From an uncultured Bacteroides sp. (GTDB lineage: Bacteria; Bacteroidota; Bacteroidia; Bacteroidales; Bacteroidaceae): DNA of 14,783 nt. Where the stretch lies: the NCBI GenBank assembly GCA_900557355.1, contig USSR01000092.1:1-14783 (forward strand), written 5' to 3'. The position numbers and the translations under genes are program-made. The notes beneath the pieces were generated by a model. The model worked only from the letters and a program-made list of their open reading frames with translations, made no database searches and had not been told where the DNA came from. Of this stretch, positions 7,449 through 14,783 are shown in pieces. Within the stretch, counting starts at the first letter, position 1. The number at the start of each line of letters is the position of its first letter.

Positions 7449-8333
7449 ATGAAAAACAGTACAAGTGCCGTTGTTTATGCCTGCATTGCAGTGCTTAGTT
7501 GGTCTACTGTAGCCACTGCTTTTAAGATAGCTTTAACGCATCTAACTCATTTTGAGATGCTGCTGATAGCCAGTTGTACTTCATTAGTCATATTTGCCCT
7601 TTTGCTGACTTTCCAGAAGAAGTGGAGACTGGTGTCGGAACTTTCCGGTCGCCAATGGGGATACTTTGCATTATTGGGATTACTGAATCCTGTCGCTTAT
7701 TATCTGGTGTTGTTCAAAGCATACGACCTGCTACCTGCACAGGTGGCACAGCCCATCAATTATGCATGGCCTATTGTACTGCTTATTCTGTTGGCCTTGT
7801 TCGCCCATCAGCCCATACCACCGAAGAAATATATCGGCATGTTCATTTCACTGGGTGGAGTAGTACTTATTTCTGTAGGAACCGGACAGTCGGGAGGTAT
7901 GGATATACCCGTGCATGGCTTATTATTGGCGGCATTGAGTGCTTTGCTGTGGGCCATGTATTGGATGATAAACAATAAGTTCAAAGATAAAGCAGATGGT
8001 AGTATCGCTCTGTTTATGAGTTTCCTGTTCGGCACGTTGTATTTGCTGATTGGCGCAATGATAGTGGGTGTTCATTTGAATACTTTGCCCGGTATCTTGT
8101 CGGGTATGTATGTCGGTGGGTTCGAAATGGGTATTCCTTTTATCTTTTTCAGTCTTGCCATGCGGAAAACATCCAATCCGGCACTAGTCAACCAGCTTTG
8201 CTACCTGTCTCCCTTCTTGTCTTTGTTTTTTATTGCAATCATATTGGGTGAGCAGATTGTATTTACAACGTATATCGGCCTCATATTGATTGTACTGGGA
8301 ATTATGTTCAACCAATATCTGGTAAAGAAATGA
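7449..8333 (+). CDS. EamA/DMT-family inner-membrane transporter
   Basis: I start the gene at 7449 (294 residues). The in-frame ATG at 7353 lies inside the DUF6055 coding region and would add 32 polar residues before the first membrane segment. The protein is almost wholly hydrophobic, with about ten membrane-spanning segments in two similar halves, which is the EamA (drug/metabolite transporter) layout. Characteristic pieces are the first-helix WSTVATAFK, NYAWPIVLLILLALF closing the first half, and GEQIVFTTYIGLILIVLGI at the end. Family members move amino acids, nucleobases, sugars or drugs, often outward; the substrate here is unknown. Its stop overlaps the regulator start as ATGA, implying translational coupling. 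In this context it may handle products of the surface peptidases or export something used by them, but that is inference. A three-codon mini-ORF (ATG at 7441, stop at 7450-7452) overlaps the start and is probably accidental. Confidence 0.88.
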   Translation: MKNSTSAVVYACIAVLSWSTVATAFKIALTHLTHFEMLLIASCTSLVIFALLLTFQKKWRLVSELSGRQWGYFALLGLLNPVAYYLVLFKAYDLLPAQVAQPINYAWPIVLLILLALFAHQPIPPKKYIGMFISLGGVVLISVGTGQSGGMDIPVHGLLLAALSALLWAMYWMINNKFKDKADGSIALFMSFLFGTLYLLIGAMIVGVHLNTLPGILSGMYVGGFEMGIPFIFFSLAMRKTSNPALVNQLCYLSPFLSLFFIAIILGEQIVFTTYIGLILIVLGIMFNQYLVKK

Positions 8334-11300
8334 AAAAGATTATCCTTGCAATTATAGCTGTTATGGTTCCGCTGATGCTCTCTGCCGGTTCTACTGATTT
8401 TTGGTTTCGTCATTTTTCAGTAGAAGACGGATTGTCTTCTTCTGCTGTACGTGCTATTATGCAGGATAAATATGGCTTTATGTGGTTAGGTACAGATGAT
8501 GGTCTAAACCGTTATGACGGTACCACTATTAAAATATACAGGTTGAATCCTGAAGGAATTAATGATTATATCTCATTTTTATATGATACTGCAGATCGAA
8601 TTTGGATAGGAACAGGGGACGGAGTTTATATTTATGATTATGAAACGGAAAACTTCGAACCGTTTAAGCTTCTGACAGCTAAAGGGGATAGTATTAAAAC
8701 CAATGTGAATCATATTGCTGAAGACAGGGATGGCAATTTGTGGTTTTCAACCGTAGGTCAGGGAATCTTCAAATATAATGTATCCAAACATTATCTGGAG
8801 CATTATGAGTTTAAAAATGCCGATGGGTTAATGGCCAGTGTGTTGATTGACGGTGAAAATCAAATATGGGCTGTTACTAATTGGGGATACCCGACTGTCT
8901 CTAAGTTGAATAAAGCGGAGAATAAATTTGAGCCTTTCCATATTACCTACGATACGGGTGGGTATGATTCCAACTCTTTGGTTATGCTGGAAGATTCTGA
9001 ACATGCACTCTGGTTGGGAACCTGGGAGTGTGGTTTGCAAAAGATAGACCGGTATACTGGTAAGGCAACTACTTACTTGCACCCGTCGGATGGTAAAGGG
9101 GCAACGCATATTCACTCTTTGATGGAATATGCTCCCCATCAACTACTGATAGGTTCGGATGACGGGCTTTTGCTGTTTAATACCCTTACATGCGAACACC
9201 AATTATTTACAGAAGATGAAACGAATCCTTATTCTTTGTCCAATCGTTTTGTTTATCCTATTGTAAAAGACCGCGAAGGCGGAATCTGGATAGGAACTTT
9301 CTATGGTGGTGTGAATTATCTGTCACCCAATACCGGGCAGTTTGAGTGCTTTGCTCATTCTCGTTTTTCCAATTCTGTCAATGGAACTGTTATCGGACGC
9401 TTTTGTGAAGACACTTACGGGCATATTTGGATTGCCTCTGATGACGGTGGTTTGAGTTGCTTTTCACCTAAAGATAAACGTTTTACTCATTATCTGCCCG
9501 ATGAGCACAGAAATAGTCTTTCTTATCATAACGTACATGCACTTTGTATGGATGGTGATGATTTATGGATTGGTACTTATACGGGGGGAGTTAATGTGTT
9601 GAATACAAAGACAGGGGTACACAGAGTTTATACAACTAAAGCGGGAGATCCCACGACCCTTGATAGAAGCAGCTCTTATGCTATCTTTAAGGACCGTGAA
9701 GCCCGTATTTGGGTAACCTCCATGTCGGGAGTAAACTTGTATAACAGGGACGAGGATAACTTTACCCGAATAAGGGATCTTGGTTCTTGGATCATGGACA
9801 TAGATCAGGATGCCGATGGAAATATCTGGTTCTCTTCTCAGGGAAACGGGGTGTTCAAGTATGATCCGGGTAAGCAGGAATGGACGAATTATGTACATAG
9901 CAGTGCCCCCGGTGCATTGATTAATGATCAGGTGAATTGTGTATTGATAGATGGTAATGGGGAAATGTGGATTGGAACGATGAACGGACTTTGCAAATAC
10001 AATGCAAAGGAAGACCAATTTGAATTAATTCCATTGGATATTCCCAGCAGTAATATTTGTGCTATTATTGAAGATCAGCGTGTCTTATGGCTGACTACTA
10101 CAAAAGGGCTGGTGCGATATGTTCCCGGAGAAAGTTGCCAGGTCTTTACACGAAGCGACGGATTGCAAAGCGAGCAATTTCTGGTGAATGCTGCTTTGAA
10201 AGCTTCCGATGGGAAAATCTACATTGGTTCTGTAAATGGGTTTAATGCTTTCTATCCTTATCAGATTAGAACGAACAAGATACTCCCTCCGGTAATTATT
10301 ACGGGACTGGAAGTATTCAATAAAGAGATCCGGATAGGTGATAAGTTGTTGCCGAAGGCTCTGAACCAGATGGAACAGCTGGAATTATCTTATAAAGATC
10401 ATGTCTTCAGCTTGCTTTATGCTTCATTGAGCTATTGTACGCCGGAAAAGAATCAGTATGCTTATAAACTGGAGGGGTTTGATAAAGAATGGAATTATGT
10501 AGGTTCCCAAAACAAGGCTACTTATACCAATCTGCCTGCCGGGACCTATATTTTTAAGGTGAGGGCTACTAACAACGATGGTATCTGGAGCGAACAGGAA
10601 GCAAGCCTGAAAATAGTTATTCATCCGCCTTTCTATTGGAGTCTACCGGCCAAACTGTTTTATTTCCTGTTGTTGTGTGTGGCATTGACTTTCTTCATCC
10701 GCTTTCTGCTGAAAAGGAGTGAAAAGAAACATACAGCAGAGATTAAGCAACTGAATGTGAATAAAGAGAAAGAGGTGCATGAAGCTAAGATTAAGTTTTT
10801 CACAATGATAGCTCATGAAATCCGTACTCCGGTTTCGCTTATCATTGGTCCGTTGGAAAAGATTATGAGATCATCCATACCTATGCCGGCGATGCTGCGT
10901 GATGACCTTAATATTATAGATCGTAATAGTCAGAGATTATTGTTCTTGGTAAATCAGTTGTTGGATTTCCGCAAAGTGGAACAGGAGGGGATGACTATGA
11001 AGTACACATCACAGAATATCCGTCAATTGCTGGAGGCTGTTTGTGAACGGTTTAATCCTTTCATAACCCAACATGGTGCTCATCTTACGGTGGAGTATCC
11101 CGATGCGAATTTTACGGCTATGGTGGATAGCGAGGCGATTACAAAGCTTATCAGTAATTTGCTGACGAATGCAAGTAAGTATACAAAAGATGAAGTTATC
11201 CTTTCGTGTGTGGTGCAACCGAAACAGCATACATTTGTAATCAGGGTGACAGATAACGGAATCGGTATAAGTAAGGAGGATCAGAAGAAGATTTTCAAAC

Positions 11301-12310
11301 CATTCTATCAGGCCATGGACAATAAACCCGGTACAGGTATTGGACTGAGTATTGTGAAAGGTATTGTGGAGTTTCATAATGGCTGCATAGAAGTGGAGTC
11401 TGAAGTCAATAAAGGATCGTCCTTTATAGTAACGTTGCCCATAGAACAAAGTCAGGAGGCAGTTCAGGAAGGGGAAGCGAATGGACTGAATCCGACAATT
11501 CCTGAGGATATTTTATCGGAAAGTTTACCGGCAGTAGTCTCTAAGGATAAACCAGTCATGCTGATTGTGGATGATAACGAAGAAATGCTGAACTTCCTTT
11601 CCGGCAGTTTCTCTAATCAATACTCTATTCTTACGGCTGAAGATGGGATAGAGGCTTTGGAAAAGTTGAAGGAGAATGATGTGACTTTGATTGTGAGCGA
11701 CTGGATGATGCCGCGCATGGATGGGGTGGAACTTTGCAAGGCTTTGCGCGCTGATCAGGCCATCAGTCATATACCGTTTATTTTGCTGACAGCTAAAACG
11801 GATACGAATTCAAAGATAGAAGGTATGGACTGCGGGGCGGATGCTTATATTGAAAAGCCTTTCTCGGTACAGTATCTGGAAGCATGTATTAAGAATCTGC
11901 TTGATCTACGTAATTTGTTGCGTCAGAAATTCTCTAAAATGCCATTGGTACCATTGAACAGTATTGCCAATAATTCTATGGATAATAAATTCCTTACCCG
12001 TATCAATGAGATTATAGAGCAAAACTTCTCAAATTCGGAACTGTCTGTTGATTTTCTGGCAGAAGAACTTTGCATCAGTCGTTCCGGATTATTTGCCAAA
12101 ATAAAAACGCTGGCTAATGTTACTCCGAATGAACTGATTCAGATTGTGAGGTTAAAGAAAGCTGCTGCTTTGCTTTCAGAGAATAAATACCGGATCAATG
12201 AGATTTGCTATATGGTAGGTTTTAATAATCCATCTTATTTTGCCAAATGTTTCCAAAAGCAATTCGGTATCAAACCCGGAGAGTTTGTTAATAATCAGAG
12301 CATCGGTTGA
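8330..12310 (+). CDS. Hybrid two-component system regulator (HTCS)
   Basis: This 1326-residue one-protein sensor-regulator has a signal peptide (LMLSA|G, about residue 19) and a periplasmic sensor of 14 propeller repeats up to about residue 690. Each repeat has a variant of the core (I/L)W(I/L)GT..G, which fits the two seven-bladed propellers known for this class. A Y_Y_Y Ig-like domain (about 695-763), one membrane helix (about 774-795), a HisKA region with AHEIRTP (phospho-acceptor His829) and an HATPase domain with DNGIGIS and GTGIGLSI follow. Next come a receiver domain (about 1075-1190) with phospho-acceptor Asp1124 in SDWMMPRMDG, and an AraC-type HTH domain (about 1228-1322). All key catalytic residues are present. 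HTCS proteins usually bind a breakdown product of a polysaccharide or glycan in the periplasm and activate the adjacent utilisation genes. Here the nearest candidates are the CotH, DUF6055 and transporter genes of its own operon and the operons to the left. The start is fixed by the ATGA overlap. Confidence 0.96.
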   Translation: MKKIILAIIAVMVPLMLSAGSTDFWFRHFSVEDGLSSSAVRAIMQDKYGFMWLGTDDGLNRYDGTTIKIYRLNPEGINDYISFLYDTADRIWIGTGDGVYIYDYETENFEPFKLLTAKGDSIKTNVNHIAEDRDGNLWFSTVGQGIFKYNVSKHYLEHYEFKNADGLMASVLIDGENQIWAVTNWGYPTVSKLNKAENKFEPFHITYDTGGYDSNSLVMLEDSEHALWLGTWECGLQKIDRYTGKATTYLHPSDGKGATHIHSLMEYAPHQLLIGSDDGLLLFNTLTCEHQLFTEDETNPYSLSNRFVYPIVKDREGGIWIGTFYGGVNYLSPNTGQFECFAHSRFSNSVNGTVIGRFCEDTYGHIWIASDDGGLSCFSPKDKRFTHYLPDEHRNSLSYHNVHALCMDGDDLWIGTYTGGVNVLNTKTGVHRVYTTKAGDPTTLDRSSSYAIFKDREARIWVTSMSGVNLYNRDEDNFTRIRDLGSWIMDIDQDADGNIWFSSQGNGVFKYDPGKQEWTNYVHSSAPGALINDQVNCVLIDGNGEMWIGTMNGLCKYNAKEDQFELIPLDIPSSNICAIIEDQRVLWLTTTKGLVRYVPGESCQVFTRSDGLQSEQFLVNAALKASDGKIYIGSVNGFNAFYPYQIRTNKILPPVIITGLEVFNKEIRIGDKLLPKALNQMEQLELSYKDHVFSLLYASLSYCTPEKNQYAYKLEGFDKEWNYVGSQNKATYTNLPAGTYIFKVRATNNDGIWSEQEASLKIVIHPPFYWSLPAKLFYFLLLCVALTFFIRFLLKRSEKKHTAEIKQLNVNKEKEVHEAKIKFFTMIAHEIRTPVSLIIGPLEKIMRSSIPMPAMLRDDLNIIDRNSQRLLFLVNQLLDFRKVEQEGMTMKYTSQNIRQLLEAVCERFNPFITQHGAHLTVEYPDANFTAMVDSEAITKLISNLLTNASKYTKDEVILSCVVQPKQHTFVIRVTDNGIGISKEDQKKIFKPFYQAMDNKPGTGIGLSIVKGIVEFHNGCIEVESEVNKGSSFIVTLPIEQSQEAVQEGEANGLNPTIPEDILSESLPAVVSKDKPVMLIVDDNEEMLNFLSGSFSNQYSILTAEDGIEALEKLKENDVTLIVSDWMMPRMDGVELCKALRADQAISHIPFILLTAKTDTNSKIEGMDCGADAYIEKPFSVQYLEACIKNLLDLRNLLRQKFSKMPLVPLNSIANNSMDNKFLTRINEIIEQNFSNSELSVDFLAEELCISRSGLFAKIKTLANVTPNELIQIVRLKKAAALLSENKYRINEICYMVGFNNPSYFAKCFQKQFGIKPGEFVNNQSIG

Positions 12311-12348
12311 GTTGTACTTAAAGTGGCGAAGATTTTCTTGCTTTTGAT

Positions 12349-12389
12349 ATTGTTTTCGGGGTATAACCCTAAAAAAAATCGAAAACAAT
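12349..12389 (+). repeat. 10-bp inverted repeat with nested GGG/CCC, after the HTCS gene
   Basis: ATTGTTTTCG at 12349-12358 is the exact reverse complement of 12380-12389. The 21-base interval holds the first copy of a direct repeat core, in which GGGT and ACCC can themselves pair. It starts 38 bases after the HTCS stop. It may be a terminator with a structured loop or part of a protein-binding region; no T run follows. Confidence 0.6.
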
Positions 12390-12415
12390 CCTTTTCTTCG
12401 GGGTATAACCCTAAA
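12355..12415 (+). repeat. Two 19-bp direct repeats, 42-bp period, upstream of the AAA ATPase gene
   Basis: TTCGGGGTATAACCCTAAA occurs at 12355-12373 and again, identically, at 12397-12415. The 42-base spacing equals about four helical turns, so both copies would present the same DNA face. Each core (GGGT-ATA-ACCC) is a short dyad, as expected of an operator half-site pair. The second copy ends 18 bases before the -7 box of the ATPase promoter and so covers or abuts the -33 region. Confidence 0.8.
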
Positions 12416-12433
12416 GGTCTTCCGGAAATAGTG

Positions 12434-12441
12434 TATCTTTG
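12434..12441 (+). promoter_or_regulatory. Putative -7 box of the AAA ATPase gene (TATCTTTG)
   Basis: TATCTTTG is an exact match to the Bacteroides primary sigma factor -7 consensus TAnnTTTG and lies 30 bases before the start codon. No TTTG is seen at the usual -33 distance; that place is taken by the end of the second 19-bp repeat. This suggests a promoter that depends on, or is repressed by, a protein binding the repeats. Confidence 0.65.
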
Positions 12442-12471
12442 TGGTTGTAATCCCTAAAACATTTTGCCGAT

Positions 12472-13698
12472 ATGATTGATAGAGAACTATACATGCAGCA
12501 AATCATTCCCTTTATAGACCAGCCTTTTGTAAAAGTGATTGCCGGGATCCGTCGTTGCGGGAAATCGGTTGTTTTGCAATTAATCCGTGAGGAACTCATG
12601 AAGAGAGGAGTGGATAAAAACCATATCATTTACATGAACTTTGAGAGTTTCGAATGGATGGATGTGAAAAATGCTAAAGCTTTATATATCCATATTAGCA
12701 ATGTAGTGAAAAGTGCAAAGGAGAAATATTATATTCTTCTGGATGAAATACAGGAAGTGGAACATTGGGAGAAGGCAGTCAATTCGTTTATGGTAGATTG
12801 GGATGTGGATATTTATGTAACCGGCTCTAACTCCCGTATGCTTTCTTCAGAACTTTCTACTTATTTGGCTGGCCGATATGTTGACTTTCATATTATGACT
12901 CTCTCTTTCAGGGAGTATCTGGATTTTCATGGTCTGTCTTTGTTTCAAGATAAAATAGGAATTCATGAGGAGTTTCGGAAATATTTGCGTATGGGTGGTT
13001 TTCCTGCTATTCATACGACTGATTATACTTATGAGGCTATTTATAAGATTGTGTATGATATTTATTCTTCTGTTATTTTGCGCGATACGGTGCAACGCCA
13101 TGGCATTCGTAATGTGGAACTGCTGGAACGAATAGTGAAATTTGTTTTTGATAATATCGGTAATCGTTTGAATGCAAAGAATATTGCCGATTATTTCAAA
13201 AATCAGCAACGTAAGGTGGATATTAATACTATTTATAACTATTTGAGTGCTTTAGAAGGAGCATTTATCATTCAGCGTGTGCAGCGTTACGACATAAAAG
13301 GGAAAGAATTGCTACAGACCAATGAAAAATATTTTGTGAGTGATTTGTCGCTTATTTACTCGGTAATGGGATATAAAGACCGCCTGATAGCTGGAGCGTT
13401 GGAAAATGTGGTATATTGGGAAATGAAGCGGAGAGGCTATAAAGTGTACATTGGCAAGCAGGATGATAAGGAGGTCGATTTCGTGGCATTGCGCAGAGAA
13501 GAAAAGATTTATGTTCAGGTCACTTATCAATTGGCATCGCAGGCCACCATTGACAGGGAGTTTACACCTTTACTTGCCATTAATGACCATTATCCCAAAT
13601 ATGTAGTGAGTATGGATGAAATATGGCAGGACAATATAGAGGGGGTGAGACACAAGCATATCTCGGAGTTTTTATTGAATGAAAATTGGCAGGATTGA
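12472..13698 (+). CDS. AAA-type ATPase with DUF4143 C-terminal domain
   Basis: The 408-residue cytoplasmic protein has a Walker A motif GIRRCGKS (25-32) and a Walker B motif YYILLDE with D91/E92. It then has YVTGSNSRML, a sensor-like segment, and LAGR typical of the AAA_14 family. The C-terminal part (about 200-370) is DUF4143, with helical INTIYNYLSALEGAFII and a late EVDFVA segment. DUF4143 often ends in a PD-(D/E)xK nuclease-like fold. Here the expected last lysine motif reads YVQVTYQ, so the nuclease site looks incomplete. Such genes occur in many copies in Bacteroides and their function is unsettled. It has its own promoter-like region and shows no sign of being part of the peptidase module. 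The family call is strong; any role in defence or DNA processing would be a guess. Confidence 0.9.
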   Translation: MIDRELYMQQIIPFIDQPFVKVIAGIRRCGKSVVLQLIREELMKRGVDKNHIIYMNFESFEWMDVKNAKALYIHISNVVKSAKEKYYILLDEIQEVEHWEKAVNSFMVDWDVDIYVTGSNSRMLSSELSTYLAGRYVDFHIMTLSFREYLDFHGLSLFQDKIGIHEEFRKYLRMGGFPAIHTTDYTYEAIYKIVYDIYSSVILRDTVQRHGIRNVELLERIVKFVFDNIGNRLNAKNIADYFKNQQRKVDINTIYNYLSALEGAFIIQRVQRYDIKGKELLQTNEKYFVSDLSLIYSVMGYKDRLIAGALENVVYWEMKRRGYKVYIGKQDDKEVDFVALRREEKIYVQVTYQLASQATIDREFTPLLAINDHYPKYVVSMDEIWQDNIEGVRHKHISEFLLNENWQD

Positions 13699-13740
13699 TC
13701 TTTTTGTATGCTTTTTGTGTAATTATTATTTTTCTTTTCA

Positions 13741-13748
13741 TACTTTTG
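13741..13748 (+). promoter_or_regulatory. Putative -7 box of the tricorn protease gene (TACTTTTG)
   Basis: TACTTTTG matches TAnnTTTG exactly and lies 23 bases before the start codon. A TTTG at 13714-13717 is a candidate -33 element, though the gap of 23 bases is slightly longer than usual. This supports independent transcription of the last gene. No clear terminator hairpin separates it from the ATPase gene; the 73-base gap is simply T-rich. Confidence 0.65.
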
Positions 13749-13771
13749 TAAGTCAATTAATATTTAAGAGT

Positions 13772-14783
13772 ATGAATAAGAAATTACTTTTATCCCTATT
13801 TGCCCTTGTAGGTGTATCTGTCTGTCTTTCGGCAGCAGGTGAAGCGCGTTTATTGCGTTTTCCGGCAACGAACGGGAACGAGATTGTTTTCTCGTATGCA
13901 GGCGATTTGTATAGAGTGCCTGTCACTGGAGGAGAGGCGCAGCGCCTGACTTCGCATGTGGGTTACGAAATGTTCCCTCGTTTTTCACCCGATGGCAAAA
14001 CGATTGCTTTTACCGGTCAGTATGATGGAAATACGGAAGTATATGCCATTCCGGCAGCCGGTGGAGAACCACAACGCCTGACGTATACTGCAACGAATTC
14101 CCGTGATGATCTGGGCGATCGTATGGGACCTAACAATATTGTGATGACTTGGACACCAGATGGTAAACAGATCATTTATCGTAACCGTATCAGTGACGGT
14201 TTTGCCGGTAAGCTTTATTCTGTCAATCAGGAGGGTGGTATGCCCGAAATTATTCCTTTGCCCGAGGGTGGATTCTGTAGTTATTCTCCCGATGGCAAGC
14301 GACTGGCTTACAACCGTACCATGCGTGAATTCCGTACCTGGAAGTATTATAAAGGTGGTATGGCGGATGATGTCTGGATATACGATCCGGCAAAGAAATC
14401 AGTGGAGAATATAACGAATAATGTTGCTCAGGATATCTTCCCCATGTGGATAGGCGATGATATCTTTTTCCTTTCCGACCGTGACCGCACCATGAATATC
14501 TTTGTTTATAATACGAAGACAAAGCAGACGTCGAAGGTTACTAACTTTACTGAATATGATGTGAAGTTCCCGAGTGCTTCCGGCAATACCATTGTGTTTG
14601 AGAATGGCGGATATATCTATAAGATGGATGCTGCCACCCGTCAGCCCGAGAAAGTCAATATCAGTCTTGCTTCGGATAATATCTATGCACGCAGCGCCAT
14701 AAAGAATGGGGCTAAGTATCTGACAGCCGCCAGTGCATCTCCCGACGGAGAACGGGTGGTGGTGACTGCTCGCGGAGAGGTCT
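13772..14783 (+). CDS. Tricorn protease homologue (S41 family), 3' end beyond window
   Basis: The frame is open from the ATG at 13772 to the last base, giving 337 codons. The product begins with a signal peptide (about 20 residues, ending CLSAA). It continues as a beta-propeller with repeated (S/T)PDGK motifs followed by an aromatic-rich strand (RFSPDGKTIAFTG, TWTPDGKQIIYRN, SYSPDGKRLAYNR) and later LSDRDRTMNIFVYN. This is the N-terminal propeller typical of secreted tricorn-type proteases of Bacteroidetes. Full-length members are about 1,000-1,100 residues, with a second propeller, a PDZ domain and a serine-protease core. None of these catalytic parts lies in the window, so the peptidase call rests on the propeller and its closeness to known tricorn N-termini. 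Such proteins degrade oligopeptides, probably in the periplasm. It has its own promoter. Confidence 0.8.
   Translation, partial: MNKKLLLSLFALVGVSVCLSAAGEARLLRFPATNGNEIVFSYAGDLYRVPVTGGEAQRLTSHVGYEMFPRFSPDGKTIAFTGQYDGNTEVYAIPAAGGEPQRLTYTATNSRDDLGDRMGPNNIVMTWTPDGKQIIYRNRISDGFAGKLYSVNQEGGMPEIIPLPEGGFCSYSPDGKRLAYNRTMREFRTWKYYKGGMADDVWIYDPAKKSVENITNNVAQDIFPMWIGDDIFFLSDRDRTMNIFVYNTKTKQTSKVTNFTEYDVKFPSASGNTIVFENGGYIYKMDAATRQPEKVNISLASDNIYARSAIKNGAKYLTAASASPDGERVVVTARGEV

Noticed and set aside
9563..10018. Antisense open frame of about 150 codons inside the HTCS gene
   Set aside because: It is fully inside a confident coding region, has no recognisable domain and is a likely shadow of codon bias; the same holds for the other antisense frames.
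12355..12415. CRISPR-like or mobile-element repeat
   Set aside because: There are only two copies, no spacer series, no cas gene and no transposase; a promoter-linked operator is a better reading.
14160..14522. Small open frames on both strands near the right end
   Set aside because: They overlap the continuous tricorn frame, which carries clear propeller motifs and a signal peptide.

Overview
This window looks like a chromosomal segment of a Bacteroides-type gut bacterium (phylum Bacteroidota). The signs are a hybrid two-component regulator with a 14-repeat periplasmic propeller, BACON and DUF4859 domains, lipoproteins with acidic residues after the lipobox cysteine, no obvious Shine-Dalgarno sites, and promoters with the TAnnTTTG -7 box. 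All genes that I accept are on the + strand. I cannot name the species.

Left part (1-2963). The 3' end of a DUF4859 gene is followed, after a hairpin, by a large surface lipoprotein carrying BACON, a DUF6055 HExxH peptidase-like core and a C-terminal DUF4859 domain. A 20-bp perfect hairpin closes this unit. It is probably the tail of a polysaccharide- or glycoprotein-utilisation locus whose SusC/SusD-type genes, if they exist, lie to the left of the window.

Middle part (3161-12310). An AT-rich gene for a secreted M43 (pappalysin-type) metallopeptidase lipoprotein comes first, followed by a short inverted repeat. Four tightly packed genes follow: a CotH-kinase-like lipoprotein, a second secreted DUF6055 protein paralogous to the first, an EamA/DMT membrane transporter, and a 1326-residue hybrid two-component regulator whose start codon overlaps the transporter stop (ATGA). 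My inference is a cell-surface module of three putative zinc peptidases, a possible kinase and an inner-membrane permease under a dedicated sensor. No SusC/SusD pair, glycoside hydrolase or sulfatase lies inside the window, so this would be a protein- or glycoprotein-directed version of a utilisation locus. The substrate cannot be read from sequence.

Right part (12311-14783). A regulatory region with two 19-bp direct repeats 42 bp apart and a good Bacteroides -7 box precedes an AAA ATPase of the DUF4143 type. The window ends inside a secreted tricorn-protease homologue with its own -7 box. These two genes look independent of the module to the left.
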